In this document: positions 38,570-47,214 of the stretch, in pieces | How positions within the stretch are numbered: position 1 is the stretch's first letter | Layout: the number at the start of each line of letters is the position of its first letter | Source: Rhodospirillales bacterium | GTDB taxonomy: Bacteria > Pseudomonadota > Alphaproteobacteria > Reyranellales > Reyranellaceae | Direction of reading: 5' to 3' | NCBI GenBank assembly: GCA_016185145.1 | Contig: JACPOB010000052.1 | Span: forward strand, 1-60,751 | Length of the DNA stretch: 60,751 nucleotides | The notes under the pieces: model-generated | What the model was told of the DNA's origin: nothing | Databases searched by the model: none | Seen by the model: the letters and a program-made list of their open reading frames with translations, nothing else | Program-made: the position numbers and the translations under genes

Positions 38570-38878
38570 ATGCGACATGTTTCCTGGATGTTTCCAAGGT
38601 CCGCGAGCCTGGCTTTGTTGGTGAGTGTCACCACATATGCTGCTCTTGCTCGCTATGAGCGCGCCATTCTGGATTTTGACGAGTCAATCGGACTCAATCC
38701 GATCAGTCCGCTTGCATTCAGTAACCGATGCTTCGCAAGAGGAAGCTTGAATCAGTTCGAGCAGGCGTTGGCGGATTGCAGCAAGACGCGACGCCTGGCG
38801 GCAATTGCGGATTACAATTTGAAGCTGAGAGCGACTCCCGACGATGCCTATGCGCTCTTCGGCAGCGCGTCACGGTAA
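38570..38878 (+). pseudogene. Decayed TPR-protein fragment
   Basis: The frame reads YERAILDFDESIGLNPISPL and AFSNRCFARGSLNQFEQALA, clear tetratricopeptide repeats, but holds only about two units with an unusual N terminus and breaks off after DDAYALFGSAS. Homologous sequence seems to continue in other frames. GC is lower than in neighbouring genes and the region to 39300 holds no intact gene, so it is best read as a remnant. Confidence 0.6.
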
Positions 38879-39304
38879 GGGAGGCACCGCCAGCAGTGCT
38901 GGCACTGAAGGCCTCTCCTTTATGGCAAGCAAAAAACTAATAAAATGTCGCTCGCGAGCTGCAAGCCCCGTGAATATCAGCAACAGGCTTCACCGGCTCG
39001 TCGGACAACGACGAATTCCTGCGGACGTCAGCCCGTTCATGCGGTCCGTCTGGTCCTGTAAAGCTTTCTCGGACGCCCGGCTGAGATCATCCGAAGGACG
39101 CTCTCAGGCTGCTGTAACGAATGCGGCACCTCGCTCGTCATTCCCGAAGAGATGGCAAGAACCCTTCCGCGTGACATCACGAGATGCCGGCATTGCGGGC
39201 ACCCGCCGGGTCCATGGACGTAGCGGTCGTGGTTCCGTGGAGTTTTGGCGCTGTGTGGTCCGCCAAAATTCCTTTCACACGAAGAGAACCTAAGTTATTT
39301 ATTG
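38879..39304. other. Gene-free decaying stretch with a paralogue remnant
   Basis: No intact gene is visible. At about 38986-39050 the sequence reads like the STAS-like gene at 32977 (TTCACCGGCTCGTCGGACAA then GACGAATTCCTGCGGA) with a base missing afterwards, so it is a frameshifted paralogue fragment. Local AT content is high (AAAAAACTAATAAAATG near 38933). Confidence 0.5.
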
Positions 39305-39333
39305 TTGACTAATGGATACTATGGTTATATATT
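39305..39333 (+). promoter_or_regulatory. Strong predicted sigma-70 promoter
   Basis: TTGACT (39305-39310), a 17-bp spacer, then TATATT (39328-39333), in the most AT-rich stretch of the window. It is followed by an AAGGA ribosome-binding site and an ATG at 39362, so a transcript starting near 39340 would have a short leader. Confidence 0.7.
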
Positions 39334-39361
39334 GAGGTGGCAAACAACCGAAGGATGCTTT

Positions 39362-39764
39362 ATGGCCGACACCGATTCGAAACCACCCGGATTCAACGTC
39401 CCGGATTCAACGTCCCGGCGTCTATGATGCAGGCCGTGCGGTCGCGCGTGGCACCGGGCTGATGGGCGGTGACGAGTTCCGCCGCTTTGGTCAGGTAGCC
39501 GACGCCATCGGGGCGGGACTGGGCAAGCTCGTCGAGCGCCCTGAACTGGCTGTTCGTGCGGTACAGGAAGCATGGCTGATACTCCGCGCCAACCCACGGC
39601 TGATGCCATACCTCGGCGGACGCTTCGCCATGGGCGCCCTGACGCGTCTTGGGCCGGCTGCGATGGCAGGCGACGCCCTGCGAGCGATGGAAAAGGGCCA
39701 CAGTTTGGTCGATGCCTTCCTCTTTCATGGGCTGCTTGGCAACCCACCGAAGGATCCTCGATAG
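39362..39764 (+). pseudogene. Frameshifted gene of unknown function, with 14-bp tandem repeat
   Basis: The ATG at 39362 has a good promoter and ribosome-binding site. Its frame stops after 21 codons (MADTDSKPPGFNVPDSTSRR). A second frame open from 39336 encodes GVYDAGRAVARGTGLMGGDEFRRF and an Ala-rich helical domain to 39764. The shift falls at two tandem copies of GGATTCAACGTCCC (39389-39416). Adding one more 14-bp copy would join the two frames. If translation starts at the ATG at 39462 instead, a 100-residue product results, but no ribosome-binding site is seen there. The downstream end overlaps the next gene (TAGATG). Confidence 0.6.
39389..39416. repeat. 14-bp tandem repeat, two copies
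   Basis: GGATTCAACGTCCC is repeated exactly twice, followed by a partial GG, near the start of the frameshifted gene. Because 14 is not a multiple of 3, changes in copy number switch the reading frame. Confidence 0.85.
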
Positions 39765-40058
39765 ATGCCGGCGGGCGGCCTACAGCGGCTTCTGGAGGAA
39801 AGCCGGTGGCGGCCGTATCAGGTGGGCGGCCTGCTATCCCTGCCGATCATCGCGGTGATGGCGCTGCTCTGGGTCTACTTCGAGATCGGCGCCTTCGTCT
39901 GGCTGTGCCTTTATCCCTGGTGGTCCGGATTGGATGTGTTCTGGAAGACGCCGCGACGCAAGATGATCTCGACAGCACTCTTGTTGGGAACGGTCGTGCC
40001 CCTGCTTGTCGTCTTGCCGATGTTGTACGGGAGCAACGGCCTTAGGCGACAGCTTTAG
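39765..40058 (+). CDS. Small membrane protein of unknown function
   Basis: The 97-residue protein has two clear membrane helices (LLSLPIIAVMALLWVYFEIG, and ISTALLLGTVVPLLVVLPML) joined by a short WSGLDVFWKTPRRKM loop. Its start touches the stop of the frameshifted gene, implying co-transcription from the promoter at 39305. No family is recognised. It converges with thpR, overlapping it by 4 bp. Confidence 0.65.
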   Translation: MPAGGLQRLLEESRWRPYQVGGLLSLPIIAVMALLWVYFEIGAFVWLCLYPWWSGLDVFWKTPRRKMISTALLLGTVVPLLVVLPMLYGSNGLRRQL

Positions 40059-40600
40059 AACGTCAGCCCGTACGCCGCCTCTTCCGTGTAGATCGACCCG
40101 TTGCGCCCGCTGCGGCTGGAGTAAAGCGCAAAATGGTCGGCGATCCACGGGCCGGCCCTGAAGGTTGAATGGCTTGCCATGAACTGCGCCAGATGGTGCC
40201 CGGTCTCCGCGCCGTTGCCGAAGCGCGCCAAGGTCACGTGCGGGCGGAACTTGCGGCGCTCGACCTCGATGCCGCAGTTGCGCGCCACGGTCGAGACCTT
40301 CTGCTGCAGCCAGTCGAGCCGGTCGCTCCTCTCGACGGTGGCGACCAGGGCACGCGGCTGCTTGCCGCTCGAGAACTGTTCGACGCCGGCGACGGCGACC
40401 GAGAACGGAGGTCCGGCGATGTCCGACAGCTCCTCCTCGAGGTCGCGCATGATGCCGCCCTGCACCTCGCCCGCGAAGCACAGCGTGACGTGGAAGTTCT
40501 CCGCCGGCACCCAGCGCGCGTCGGGCACGCCCGACTGCAGCACTATGAGGTCGTCGGCGACTTCTTCAGGGACGGGCAGGGCGACGAACAGGCGGGGCAT
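40055..40600 (-). CDS. thpR: RNA 2',3'-cyclic phosphodiesterase (ThpR/LigT)
   Basis: The 181-residue 2H phosphoesterase has both catalytic HxT motifs: HVTLCFAG near residue 41 and HVTLARF near residue 125. ThpR opens 2',3'-cyclic phosphates on RNA ends and can ligate tRNA halves in reverse. The ATG at 40600 gives the normal MPRLFVALP start. It begins within the 3' end of the esterase gene (35-bp overlap), so the two are translationally linked. Confidence 0.92.
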   Translation of the reverse strand: MPRLFVALPVPEEVADDLIVLQSGVPDARWVPAENFHVTLCFAGEVQGGIMRDLEEELSDIAGPPFSVAVAGVEQFSSGKQPRALVATVERSDRLDWLQQKVSTVARNCGIEVERRKFRPHVTLARFGNGAETGHHLAQFMASHSTFRAGPWIADHFALYSSRSGRNGSIYTEEAAYGLTF

Positions 40601-41270
40601 GGGCAGACGCGGCAAAGTCGTCCAGGTTCTTGGTCACGAAAGGCAGGATGCGCTCGACGATCACGTCGACGCCCTTGGGGTTGGGATGGATTCCGTCGCC
40701 CTGGTTGAGCGCCGAATCCTGCGCCACGCCGTCGAGGAAGAAGGCATAGAGCGGCACGCCGTGCTTGTCGGCCAGCCGCTGGTAGATGCCGTCGAACTGC
40801 TTGGCGTATTCCGGTCCGTAGTTGCGCGGCGCCAGCATGCCGGCCAGCCAGACCGTGACGCCGGCCTCCTTGAGCTTGGTGACGATGGCATCGAGATTCT
40901 TCTCGGTCACGGCAGGATCTGTCGCGCGCAGGGCGTCGTTGGCGCCGAGCTCGACCATGACGATGTCGGGCTTGTCGGCCAACATCCAGTCGACGCGCTG
41001 CAAGCCGCCAGCGGTCGTATCGCCCGACACGCCGTGATTGATGACGGTGACGTTGCGGCCGGCCTTCTTGAGGGCGGCCTCGAGCCTGGCCGGCATCGCC
41101 TGGGCCGGGCTGACGCCGTAGCCCGCTGCCAGGCTGTCGCCCAGGATGGCGAGCTTTATGGGCGCAGTTTGTGCATGGGCGCCGAGGGTCAGGCAACAAA
41201 GCCACAAAATCGCAATCGGCAACGAATTGACCGCTGCCGCAAAACGACCATATCCAGTCCTGAAATTCAT
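40566..41270 (-). CDS. tesA: SGNH arylesterase / acyl-CoA thioesterase I-like (TesA)
   Basis: The 234-residue exported GDSL hydrolase has a signal peptide ending in LGAHAQT and the four SGNH blocks: ILGDSLAAGYG (Ser), VSGDTTAGG (Gly), LGANDALRA (Asn) and DGIHPNPKG (Asp, His). It hydrolyses esters or lysophospholipids in the periplasm. It is divergent from an ABC ATPase/FtsX permease pair, the same arrangement as tesA-ybbA-ybbP in E. coli, which supports the assignment. Confidence 0.92.
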   Translation of the reverse strand: MNFRTGYGRFAAAVNSLPIAILWLCCLTLGAHAQTAPIKLAILGDSLAAGYGVSPAQAMPARLEAALKKAGRNVTVINHGVSGDTTAGGLQRVDWMLADKPDIVMVELGANDALRATDPAVTEKNLDAIVTKLKEAGVTVWLAGMLAPRNYGPEYAKQFDGIYQRLADKHGVPLYAFFLDGVAQDSALNQGDGIHPNPKGVDVIVERILPFVTKNLDDFAASAHAPPVRRPARP

Positions 41271-41291
41271 GTTCTCTCTTCCGGAGCCCGC

Positions 41292-42014
41292 TTGACCGTC
41301 CCGTCCCACGCCCGCGAACCCATCGTCCGGCTCTCGGATGTCCACCTCGACATGGCAAGCGATGCCGGCACGGTCAATATCCTGCGCGGCGTCACTCTCG
41401 ACATCGCCGTTGGCGAAATTGCGGCCGTCGTCGGCCCGTCGGGCGCCGGCAAGTCGAGCCTGATGATGGTGGCGGGCGGGCTGGAGCGCGCCAGCTCGGG
41501 TCGCGTCGAGGTCGCGGGTCGCGATCTCGGTCCGCTCGACGACGACGCCCGGGCGCGCCTCAGGCGCGATCATATCGGCATCGTCTTCCAGGGCTTCCAC
41601 CTGATTCCCACCATGACCGCGCACGAGAACGTGGCGCTGCCGCTCGAGTTCGCCGGTCGCTCCGACGCCTTCGAGCTCGCCGAGGCGGCGCTGAAGCGCG
41701 TCGGGCTCGGCCATCGCATCGGCCACTATCCCGCGCAGCTCTCGGGCGGCGAGCAGCAGCGCGTCGCCGTCGCCCGCGCCTTCGTCAGCCGGCCCAAGCT
41801 GCTGCTGGCCGACGAGCCGACCGGCAATCTCGACGGCGCCACCGGCAAGCAGGTCATGGACCTGCTGTTCGAGCTGGCGCGCGCCGACGGCACGACGCTG
41901 ATCCTGATCACCCACGACATGGCGCTGGCCGAGCGCTGCGATCGCATCCTGCGCATCGCCGACGGCCTGGTGGTCGGCGACGAGCGCACGCCCGCCGCGC
42001 TCGCCGCACAATGA
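41292..42014 (+). CDS. ybbA: ABC exporter ATPase (YbbA/LolD-like)
   Basis: The 240-residue ATPase has Walker A VVGPSGAGKSS, signature LSGGEQQRVAVARAF, Walker B LLLADEPTGNLD and the His switch ILITHDMAL, of the LolD/MacB type. Translation starts at TTG 41292, five bases after GGAG; no ATG fits. It overlaps the permease gene by ATGA. Its position opposite tesA argues for the conserved YbbA-YbbP complex, whose substrate is unsettled (possibly a hydrophobic or lipid compound). Confidence 0.9.
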   Translation: MTVPSHAREPIVRLSDVHLDMASDAGTVNILRGVTLDIAVGEIAAVVGPSGAGKSSLMMVAGGLERASSGRVEVAGRDLGPLDDDARARLRRDHIGIVFQGFHLIPTMTAHENVALPLEFAGRSDAFELAEAALKRVGLGHRIGHYPAQLSGGEQQRVAVARAFVSRPKLLLADEPTGNLDGATGKQVMDLLFELARADGTTLILITHDMALAERCDRILRIADGLVVGDERTPAALAAQ

Positions 42015-44527
42015 AACTCGCCTTCCGCCTCGCGCGGCGCGAGATGCGCAGCGGGCTCGGCGGCTTCCGCCTGTTCATCGCCTGCCTGGGGCTGGGCGTG
42101 GCGGCGATCGCGGCCATCCTGTCCTTCAGTCGCGCCGTCGAGGAAGGCTTGCGCGCTGACGCCCGCGAGATCCTGAGCGGCGACGTCGCCATCTCGCTGC
42201 TCTACCGCGAGGCCACGCCGGACCAGATCGACTATATGAGATCGCGCGGCGAGCTCGTGCGCTGGATCGACAGCCGCGCCATGGCGCGGCCGGTCAAGCC
42301 GGATGGGCGGGCGACGCTGGTGCAGCTCAAGGCGGTCGAGCGGGGCTATCCACTCTATGGCGGCATCGAGCTCAGGGACGGCATGACGCTGGCCGATGCG
42401 CTCGCCGAGAAGAATGGTGTCTGGGGCGCGGTGGTCGAGGAATCCGCGCTGCGCCGCATGAACATGGCGCTGGGCGAACGGGTGAAGGTGGGCGACGTCA
42501 CCGTCGAGGTGCGCGGCATCATCGTCCGCGAGCCCGACCGCGGGCTGAACGCCTTCGCGAGCCTGGGGCCGCGTCTCATGATCCCCTACGAGGCGGTGTC
42601 GGCGTCGGGGCTGGTGCAGCCCGGCAGCCTGTTGAACTACGAATATCGCCTGCGCCTGCCGCCGGGCATCTCCGACGTCGCCGTCATCGAGGGGCTGAAG
42701 AGCCGCTTCCCCGATGCCGGCTGGCGGGTGCGGGGGCTGGCCGAGGCCGGCGGCGGCATCCGCTTCTGGCTCGATCGCCTGACCCAGTTCATCGGCCTGA
42801 TCGGGCTTTCCTCATTGCTGGTCGGCGGCGTGGGCGTGGGCAACGCCATCTCGAGCTTCCTGGCCGCCCGGCTGCGCACCATCGCCACCCTGAAGTGTTT
42901 GGGCGCGCCCGAGCGGCTGGTGTTCTCGACTTATCTCATCCAGCTGTCGGCGCTGGCGCTGGTCGGCGTCGTGGCAGGGCTGGTGGTCGGCGCCGGACTG
43001 CCGTTCGTCGCCCAGTCGGTCATCGCCGACGTCCTGCCGGTGCGGGCGCGGGTGGCGCTCTACGCCTGGCCGCTCACCGTCGCCGCAATCTTCGGCCTGC
43101 TGGTCTCGCTGCTGTTCGCCCTGATGCCGCTGCTGCGCGCCCGCCGCGTGTCGGCCGCCACGCTGATGCGGGGCGCGGTCGTCCAGGGCGGCAGCCTGGT
43201 GTGGCGCGATGCGCTGCTGATCGGCGCGGTGGCGCTGGCTCTCGCCGCCTTCACCATCTTCACTGCCGAGAGCCGGCGCATCGCCGGCTGGTTCGTGCTG
43301 GGCGCGATCGGCGCCTTCATCGCCTTCCCGCTGCTGGCGCGAGCCCTGATGTGGCTTGCGGCGCGCGCCGGCAAGCCGAGGCTCGCGGGGCTCCGGCTGG
43401 CGCTCGCCAACCTGCACCGGCCGGGAGCGCCCACGCCGATCGTCATGCTGTCGCTGGGATTGGGGCTGACCGTGCTGGTGGCCACCGCCTTGATCGAGGG
43501 CAATCTTCGCGAACAGATCACCAAGCGTATTCCGAGCGATGCGCCGGCCTTCTTCTTCGTCGACATCCAGTCGACCCAGATGCCGGCCTTCGAGAAGGCG
43601 CTCGCCGACATCCCGGGTGCCGGGCATCTGGAGAAGGTGCCGTCGCTGCGCGGCCGCATCGTCAAGATCGGCGGCAAGCCGGTGAATGAGATCGCCGTGC
43701 CGTCCGATGCACGCTGGGCGGTCGATGGCGACCGCGGCGTCACCTATTCGGCAACGCCGCCCGAGGGCTCGCGTATCGTCGCCGGCGAATGGTGGCCGGC
43801 CGATTATAGCGGCCCGCAGCTTCTGTCGTTCGACGAGAACCTGGCGCGCCAATTCGGCCTGGGGCTGGGCGACACCATCACGGTGAACGTGCTGGGTCGC
43901 GACATCGAGGCCAAGATCGCCTCGCTCCGGCGCATCGAATGGACGACGCTCGCCATCAACTTCGTGTTCGTCTACTCGCCCGGCCTTCTCGACAAGGCGC
44001 CGCACACTTTCCTCGCCACGGTGAAGGCCACGCCCGAGGCCGAGGATGCGATCTTCAAGACCGTCACCGACCAGTTCCCCAACGTCACCGTGGTCCGCAT
44101 CCGCGACGCCATCGAGACGGCGGCGAGCGTGCTCGGCAACATCGGGCTGGCGAGCCGCGTCATCGGCTTTTTGAGCATCCTGGCGGGCGTGCTGGTGCTG
44201 GCCGGCGCCATGCTGGCGACCCAGCAGCGCCGGGTGCACGAAGCTGTCGTGATGAAAGTGCTCGGCGCGACGCGTGCCCGTATCGCCGGCATCTTCGCTT
44301 GGGAGTTCGCGGCGCTGGGGCTCGCCACGGCGTTGGCGGCGCTGGGCGTCGGTACCCTCGGTGCCTATCTCGTCGTGCGCCGGTTGATGGGACTCGATTG
44401 GACCTTCCTGCCGACCGTGGCGGTGCTGGTGGCGGTGGGCGCGATGGCCCTCACTCTGGCGTTCGGCCTGGCCGGCACTTTGGCGGCTTTGCGGCAGAGA
44501 CCGCTGGCGCTGTTGCGCAATGAATAG
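42011..44527 (+). CDS. ybbP: FtsX-family ABC permease (YbbP-like)
   Basis: The 838-residue membrane protein has an N-terminal helix (LFIACLGLGVAAIAAILSFS), a large periplasmic domain, a first FtsX block near residues 265-385, several middle helices, a second periplasmic domain, and a C-terminal FtsX block near residues 715-835 (ATQQRRVHEAVVMKVLGATR). The ten-helix plan equals E. coli YbbP. It is translationally coupled to the ATPase upstream. Confidence 0.93.
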   Translation: MKLAFRLARREMRSGLGGFRLFIACLGLGVAAIAAILSFSRAVEEGLRADAREILSGDVAISLLYREATPDQIDYMRSRGELVRWIDSRAMARPVKPDGRATLVQLKAVERGYPLYGGIELRDGMTLADALAEKNGVWGAVVEESALRRMNMALGERVKVGDVTVEVRGIIVREPDRGLNAFASLGPRLMIPYEAVSASGLVQPGSLLNYEYRLRLPPGISDVAVIEGLKSRFPDAGWRVRGLAEAGGGIRFWLDRLTQFIGLIGLSSLLVGGVGVGNAISSFLAARLRTIATLKCLGAPERLVFSTYLIQLSALALVGVVAGLVVGAGLPFVAQSVIADVLPVRARVALYAWPLTVAAIFGLLVSLLFALMPLLRARRVSAATLMRGAVVQGGSLVWRDALLIGAVALALAAFTIFTAESRRIAGWFVLGAIGAFIAFPLLARALMWLAARAGKPRLAGLRLALANLHRPGAPTPIVMLSLGLGLTVLVATALIEGNLREQITKRIPSDAPAFFFVDIQSTQMPAFEKALADIPGAGHLEKVPSLRGRIVKIGGKPVNEIAVPSDARWAVDGDRGVTYSATPPEGSRIVAGEWWPADYSGPQLLSFDENLARQFGLGLGDTITVNVLGRDIEAKIASLRRIEWTTLAINFVFVYSPGLLDKAPHTFLATVKATPEAEDAIFKTVTDQFPNVTVVRIRDAIETAASVLGNIGLASRVIGFLSILAGVLVLAGAMLATQQRRVHEAVVMKVLGATRARIAGIFAWEFAALGLATALAALGVGTLGAYLVVRRLMGLDWTFLPTVAVLVAVGAMALTLAFGLAGTLAALRQRPLALLRNE

Positions 44528-44599
44528 GCAGGAAGGCTCTTTTTCACTGAAAGTAACCGTAACAATTACAAAGCGTTTAGGTGCTTGATTCACACCGTC

Positions 44600-44660
44600 T
44601 GAGACCCCAAATTACCCGCCGAAGGGGCTCGGCAATGAGGCCCCTCTGGAGGCTAGGATC
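44600..44660 (+). ncRNA. ybhL-type leader RNA
   Basis: The leader before the Bax-inhibitor-1 gene holds a stem AGGGGC (44623-44628) with GCCCCT (44640-44645) around a TCGGCAATGAG loop, immediately upstream of the CTGGAGG ribosome-binding region. A ybhL motif upstream of ybhL (BI-1 family) genes is known from alphaproteobacteria. The match here rests on the gene association and the single-hairpin form, not on a covariance search. Confidence 0.5.
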
Positions 44661-44664
44661 ACAC

Positions 44665-45414
44665 ATGGCAAATCCCAACTTCAGCACCTTCGGCCGTAAC
44701 GGCACGGTTGCCGACCAGGCGGCATTCGATGTCGGCCTGCGCGCCCACATGGTGCGTGTCTACAACTACATGGCCTCGGGCTTGGCGCTGTCGGGCATCG
44801 TGGCCTTTGCGCTGTTCAACTTCAGCGAACTCGCCGCCCTGTTCTTCCAGGTCCAGGGCACCCGGGTCGTCGGCCTGAACGCGCTGGGCTGGGTCGCGAT
44901 CTTCGCACCGCTCGGCCTTCTGCTGCTGGTCTCGTTCCGCGCCCAGGCGATGAGCGTCGGCGCGGTGCAGGCCGTCTACTGGGCGGTCACGGCATTGATG
45001 GGCGTCAGCCTGTCGCTGCTGCTGTTCCGCTACACCGGCGCTTCGGTCGCCCGCACCTTCTTCATCACAGCGGCTGCCTTCGGTGCGCTCAGCCTCTACG
45101 GCTACACCACCAAGCGTGACCTGACGGCGATGGGCAAGTTCCTGTTCATGGGCTTGGTCGGCCTGATCCTGGCCAGCCTGGTGAACATGTTCTGGCCGTC
45201 GGGCACGATGAGCTTCATCATCTCGGTCGCCGGCGTCCTGATCTTCTCGGGCCTGATCGCCTACGACACCCAGAGGATCAAGGAACAGTATGCCGACGCC
45301 TGGGGCTCGGATGTCGCGGAGAAGGTCGCGATCTTCGGTGCGCTCAGCCTCTACCTTGACTTCGTGAACCTGTTCCAGTTCCTGATGAGCTTCCTCGGCC
45401 AGGAACGCGAATAA
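44665..45414 (+). CDS. Bax inhibitor-1/YccA-family membrane protein
   Basis: The 249-residue protein has seven membrane helices (from ASGLALSGIVAFALFNFSEL onward) and the family's C-terminal ending with SGLIAYDTQRIKEQYAD near residues 195-215. Homologues act as pH-sensitive calcium leak channels or interact with FtsH. The ATG at 44665 lies after TGGAGG and the candidate leader hairpin. A strong terminator follows at 45439. Confidence 0.93.
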   Translation: MANPNFSTFGRNGTVADQAAFDVGLRAHMVRVYNYMASGLALSGIVAFALFNFSELAALFFQVQGTRVVGLNALGWVAIFAPLGLLLLVSFRAQAMSVGAVQAVYWAVTALMGVSLSLLLFRYTGASVARTFFITAAAFGALSLYGYTTKRDLTAMGKFLFMGLVGLILASLVNMFWPSGTMSFIISVAGVLIFSGLIAYDTQRIKEQYADAWGSDVAEKVAIFGALSLYLDFVNLFQFLMSFLGQERE

Positions 45415-45438
45415 CGAACGACGACAGTTCGGCAAGGC

Positions 45439-45465
45439 GCCCGGGCCGAAAGGCCCGGGCGTTTT
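45439..45465 (+). terminator. Rho-independent terminator after the BI-1 gene
   Basis: GCCCGGGCC-GAAA-GGCCCGGGC, a perfect 9-bp stem with tetraloop, followed by GTTTT. It separates the BI-1 gene from nhaA. Confidence 0.88.
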
Positions 45466-45484
45466 GCTGTTCGGAGGGACAGAT

Positions 45485-46660
45485 TTGGCTGAGCGAAATC
45501 GGCTGAGGGAGTTCATCGACAGCGAGGCGGCATCGGCGATGCCGCTGTTGATTGCTGCCATCGCGGCTCTCGTCCTTGCGAACTCGCCGTTGGCCGGTGC
45601 CGTCGACGGCCTGCTGAAAACCCGCTTCGGCTTCTCGCTGGGGCCGATCGTGCTGAACAAGCCCGTCCTGCTGTGGATCAACGACGGCCTGATGGCCGTG
45701 TTCTTCCTGTTGGTAGGGCTCGAGATCAAGCGCGAGATCGTCGAGGGCGCGTTGTCGCAGCCCTCGCAGGTGGCATTGCCGGTAGTGGCCGCCGTGGGCG
45801 GCATGGCCGTACCGGCGCTGGTCTATGTCGCCGTCAACTGGAGCGATCCTACGGCCCTCAGGGGCTGGGCGATCCCCGCCGCCACCGACATCGCCTTCTC
45901 GCTCGGCGTGCTGGCCGCGCTGGGCAACCGTGTGCCGCTCGCGCTGAAGGTCTTCCTGACGACGCTCGCCATCGTCGACGATCTCGGCTCGATCGTCGTC
46001 ATCGCGATCTTCTATACCAGCGACCTCTCGCCCTTGGCGCTCGGCCTCGCCGCGCTGTTCATCGCGGGCCTGGCGATCCTCAATTTCGCCGGCGTGCGAC
46101 GGTTGCTGCCTTATCTGGTGCTCGGCACGCTGCTCTGGGTGTCGGTGCTGAAGTCGGGCGTGCACGCGACGCTGGCGGGCGTGGTGATCGCCATGTTCAT
46201 CCCGCTGAAGTCGGGCGGCGAGTCCGACGAGAGGCGGCCTGCCATCCGGCTGGAGCACGTGATCAAACCGTGGTCGGCGTGGCTGATCATGCCGGTCTTC
46301 GCCTTCGCCAATGCCGGCCTGCCGCTCGGCGGCCTGTCGCTGGCGAGCCTTGTCGCCCCGTTGCCGCTCGGCATCATGGCCGGCCTGTTCGTCGGCAAGC
46401 AGATCGGCATCATGCTGGGCGCGGGTCTCCTGATCGCGCTCGGCGTCGCCCGCCTGCCGCAGGGCGCCACGTGGCGCAGCCTGTACGGCGTGGCGATCCT
46501 GGGCGGCATCGGCTTCACCATGAGCCTGTTCGTCGGCACGCTCGCCTTTCCCGACGATGCCACGCGCGAAGCCGAGGTGCGGCTGGGCGTGCTCGCGGGC
46601 TCGCTGCTGTCGGCGCTCACGGGCTGGCTCGTGCTGCGGTCGCAACGCAAATTCGCATAG
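45485..46660 (+). CDS. nhaA: Na+/H+ antiporter NhaA
   Basis: The 391-residue antiporter has the core ATDIAFSLGVLAALG and the ion-binding pair Asp-Asp in LAIVDDLGSIVVIA, with about twelve helices. The C-terminal GFTMSLFVGTLAF is also conserved. It exchanges sodium for protons at alkaline pH. TTG at 45485 is chosen as the start because GGAGGGA lies just upstream and gives the usual AERNRLREFID N terminus. A weak hairpin (AGCCGCA/TGCGGCT, 46663-46683) follows the stop. Confidence 0.93.
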   Translation: MAERNRLREFIDSEAASAMPLLIAAIAALVLANSPLAGAVDGLLKTRFGFSLGPIVLNKPVLLWINDGLMAVFFLLVGLEIKREIVEGALSQPSQVALPVVAAVGGMAVPALVYVAVNWSDPTALRGWAIPAATDIAFSLGVLAALGNRVPLALKVFLTTLAIVDDLGSIVVIAIFYTSDLSPLALGLAALFIAGLAILNFAGVRRLLPYLVLGTLLWVSVLKSGVHATLAGVVIAMFIPLKSGGESDERRPAIRLEHVIKPWSAWLIMPVFAFANAGLPLGGLSLASLVAPLPLGIMAGLFVGKQIGIMLGAGLLIALGVARLPQGATWRSLYGVAILGGIGFTMSLFVGTLAFPDDATREAEVRLGVLAGSLLSALTGWLVLRSQRKFA

Positions 46661-46707
46661 CTAGCCGCAGATTGCGTGCGGCTTTGGCGGGCCTATACTT
46701 TCGCCCC

Positions 46708-47214
46708 ATGCGCCGTACGTCCTATGAACAGATGAACTGCTCGATCGCCTCGGCGCTCGACGTCGTCGGCGAGCCGTGGACTCTTCTCATCGTGCGCGAT
46801 GCCTTCTATGGCGTGCGCCGTTTCGACGACTTCCAGGAGAATCTCGGCATCGCTCGCAATGTCCTGACGGCGCGGCTGAAGAAACTCGTCGAGGCCGGCA
46901 TCTTCCGCAAGACTGCCTACCGCCAGCGCCCGCTGCGCCACGAATACCGCCTGACCGACAAGGGGGCGGCGCTGTTCACGGTGATCGTCGGGCTGAAGCA
47001 GTGGGGCGACCGCTACGGCGTCGCCGCACGCAGCGGCAAGCCGATGGACCTGGTCAATCGCGGCGACGGCCGGCCGCTCGAGCCGGTGCTGATCGACGCC
47101 GACTCGGGGCAGCGGCTGGAGCTGACGAACGTACGCGCTGTCGCCGGCCCCGGCGCCGACCAGGGCACGCGCGCCTTCTTCGAGCGCCTGGCGATCAACC
47201 GACCGACGCGTTAG
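46708..47214 (+). CDS. HxlR-family transcriptional regulator
   Basis: The 168-residue winged-helix protein has the HxlR domain (CSIASALDVVGEPWTLLIVR, RFDDFQENLGIARNVLTARL, EYRLTDKGAAL) and a C-terminal extension (SGQRLELTNVRAVAGPGAD). HxlR regulators often sense aldehydes or quinones through a Cys; Cys11 here (EQMNCSIA) is in the usual position. Its target is unknown. It converges with the DUF4169 gene with a 4-bp overlap. Confidence 0.9.
   Translation: MRRTSYEQMNCSIASALDVVGEPWTLLIVRDAFYGVRRFDDFQENLGIARNVLTARLKKLVEAGIFRKTAYRQRPLRHEYRLTDKGAALFTVIVGLKQWGDRYGVAARSGKPMDLVNRGDGRPLEPVLIDADSGQRLELTNVRAVAGPGADQGTRAFFERLAINRPTR

Noticed and set aside
39336..39420. Removal of one 14-bp copy as the repair of the frameshift
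   Set aside because: Deleting one copy moves the start frame to the third frame, not to the downstream domain. Only adding a copy (or a 1-nt change) joins the two.
46663..46683. Strong terminator after nhaA
   Set aside because: The stem is only seven pairs with a seven-base loop and two or three T residues, so it is noted with the gene but not listed as a terminator.
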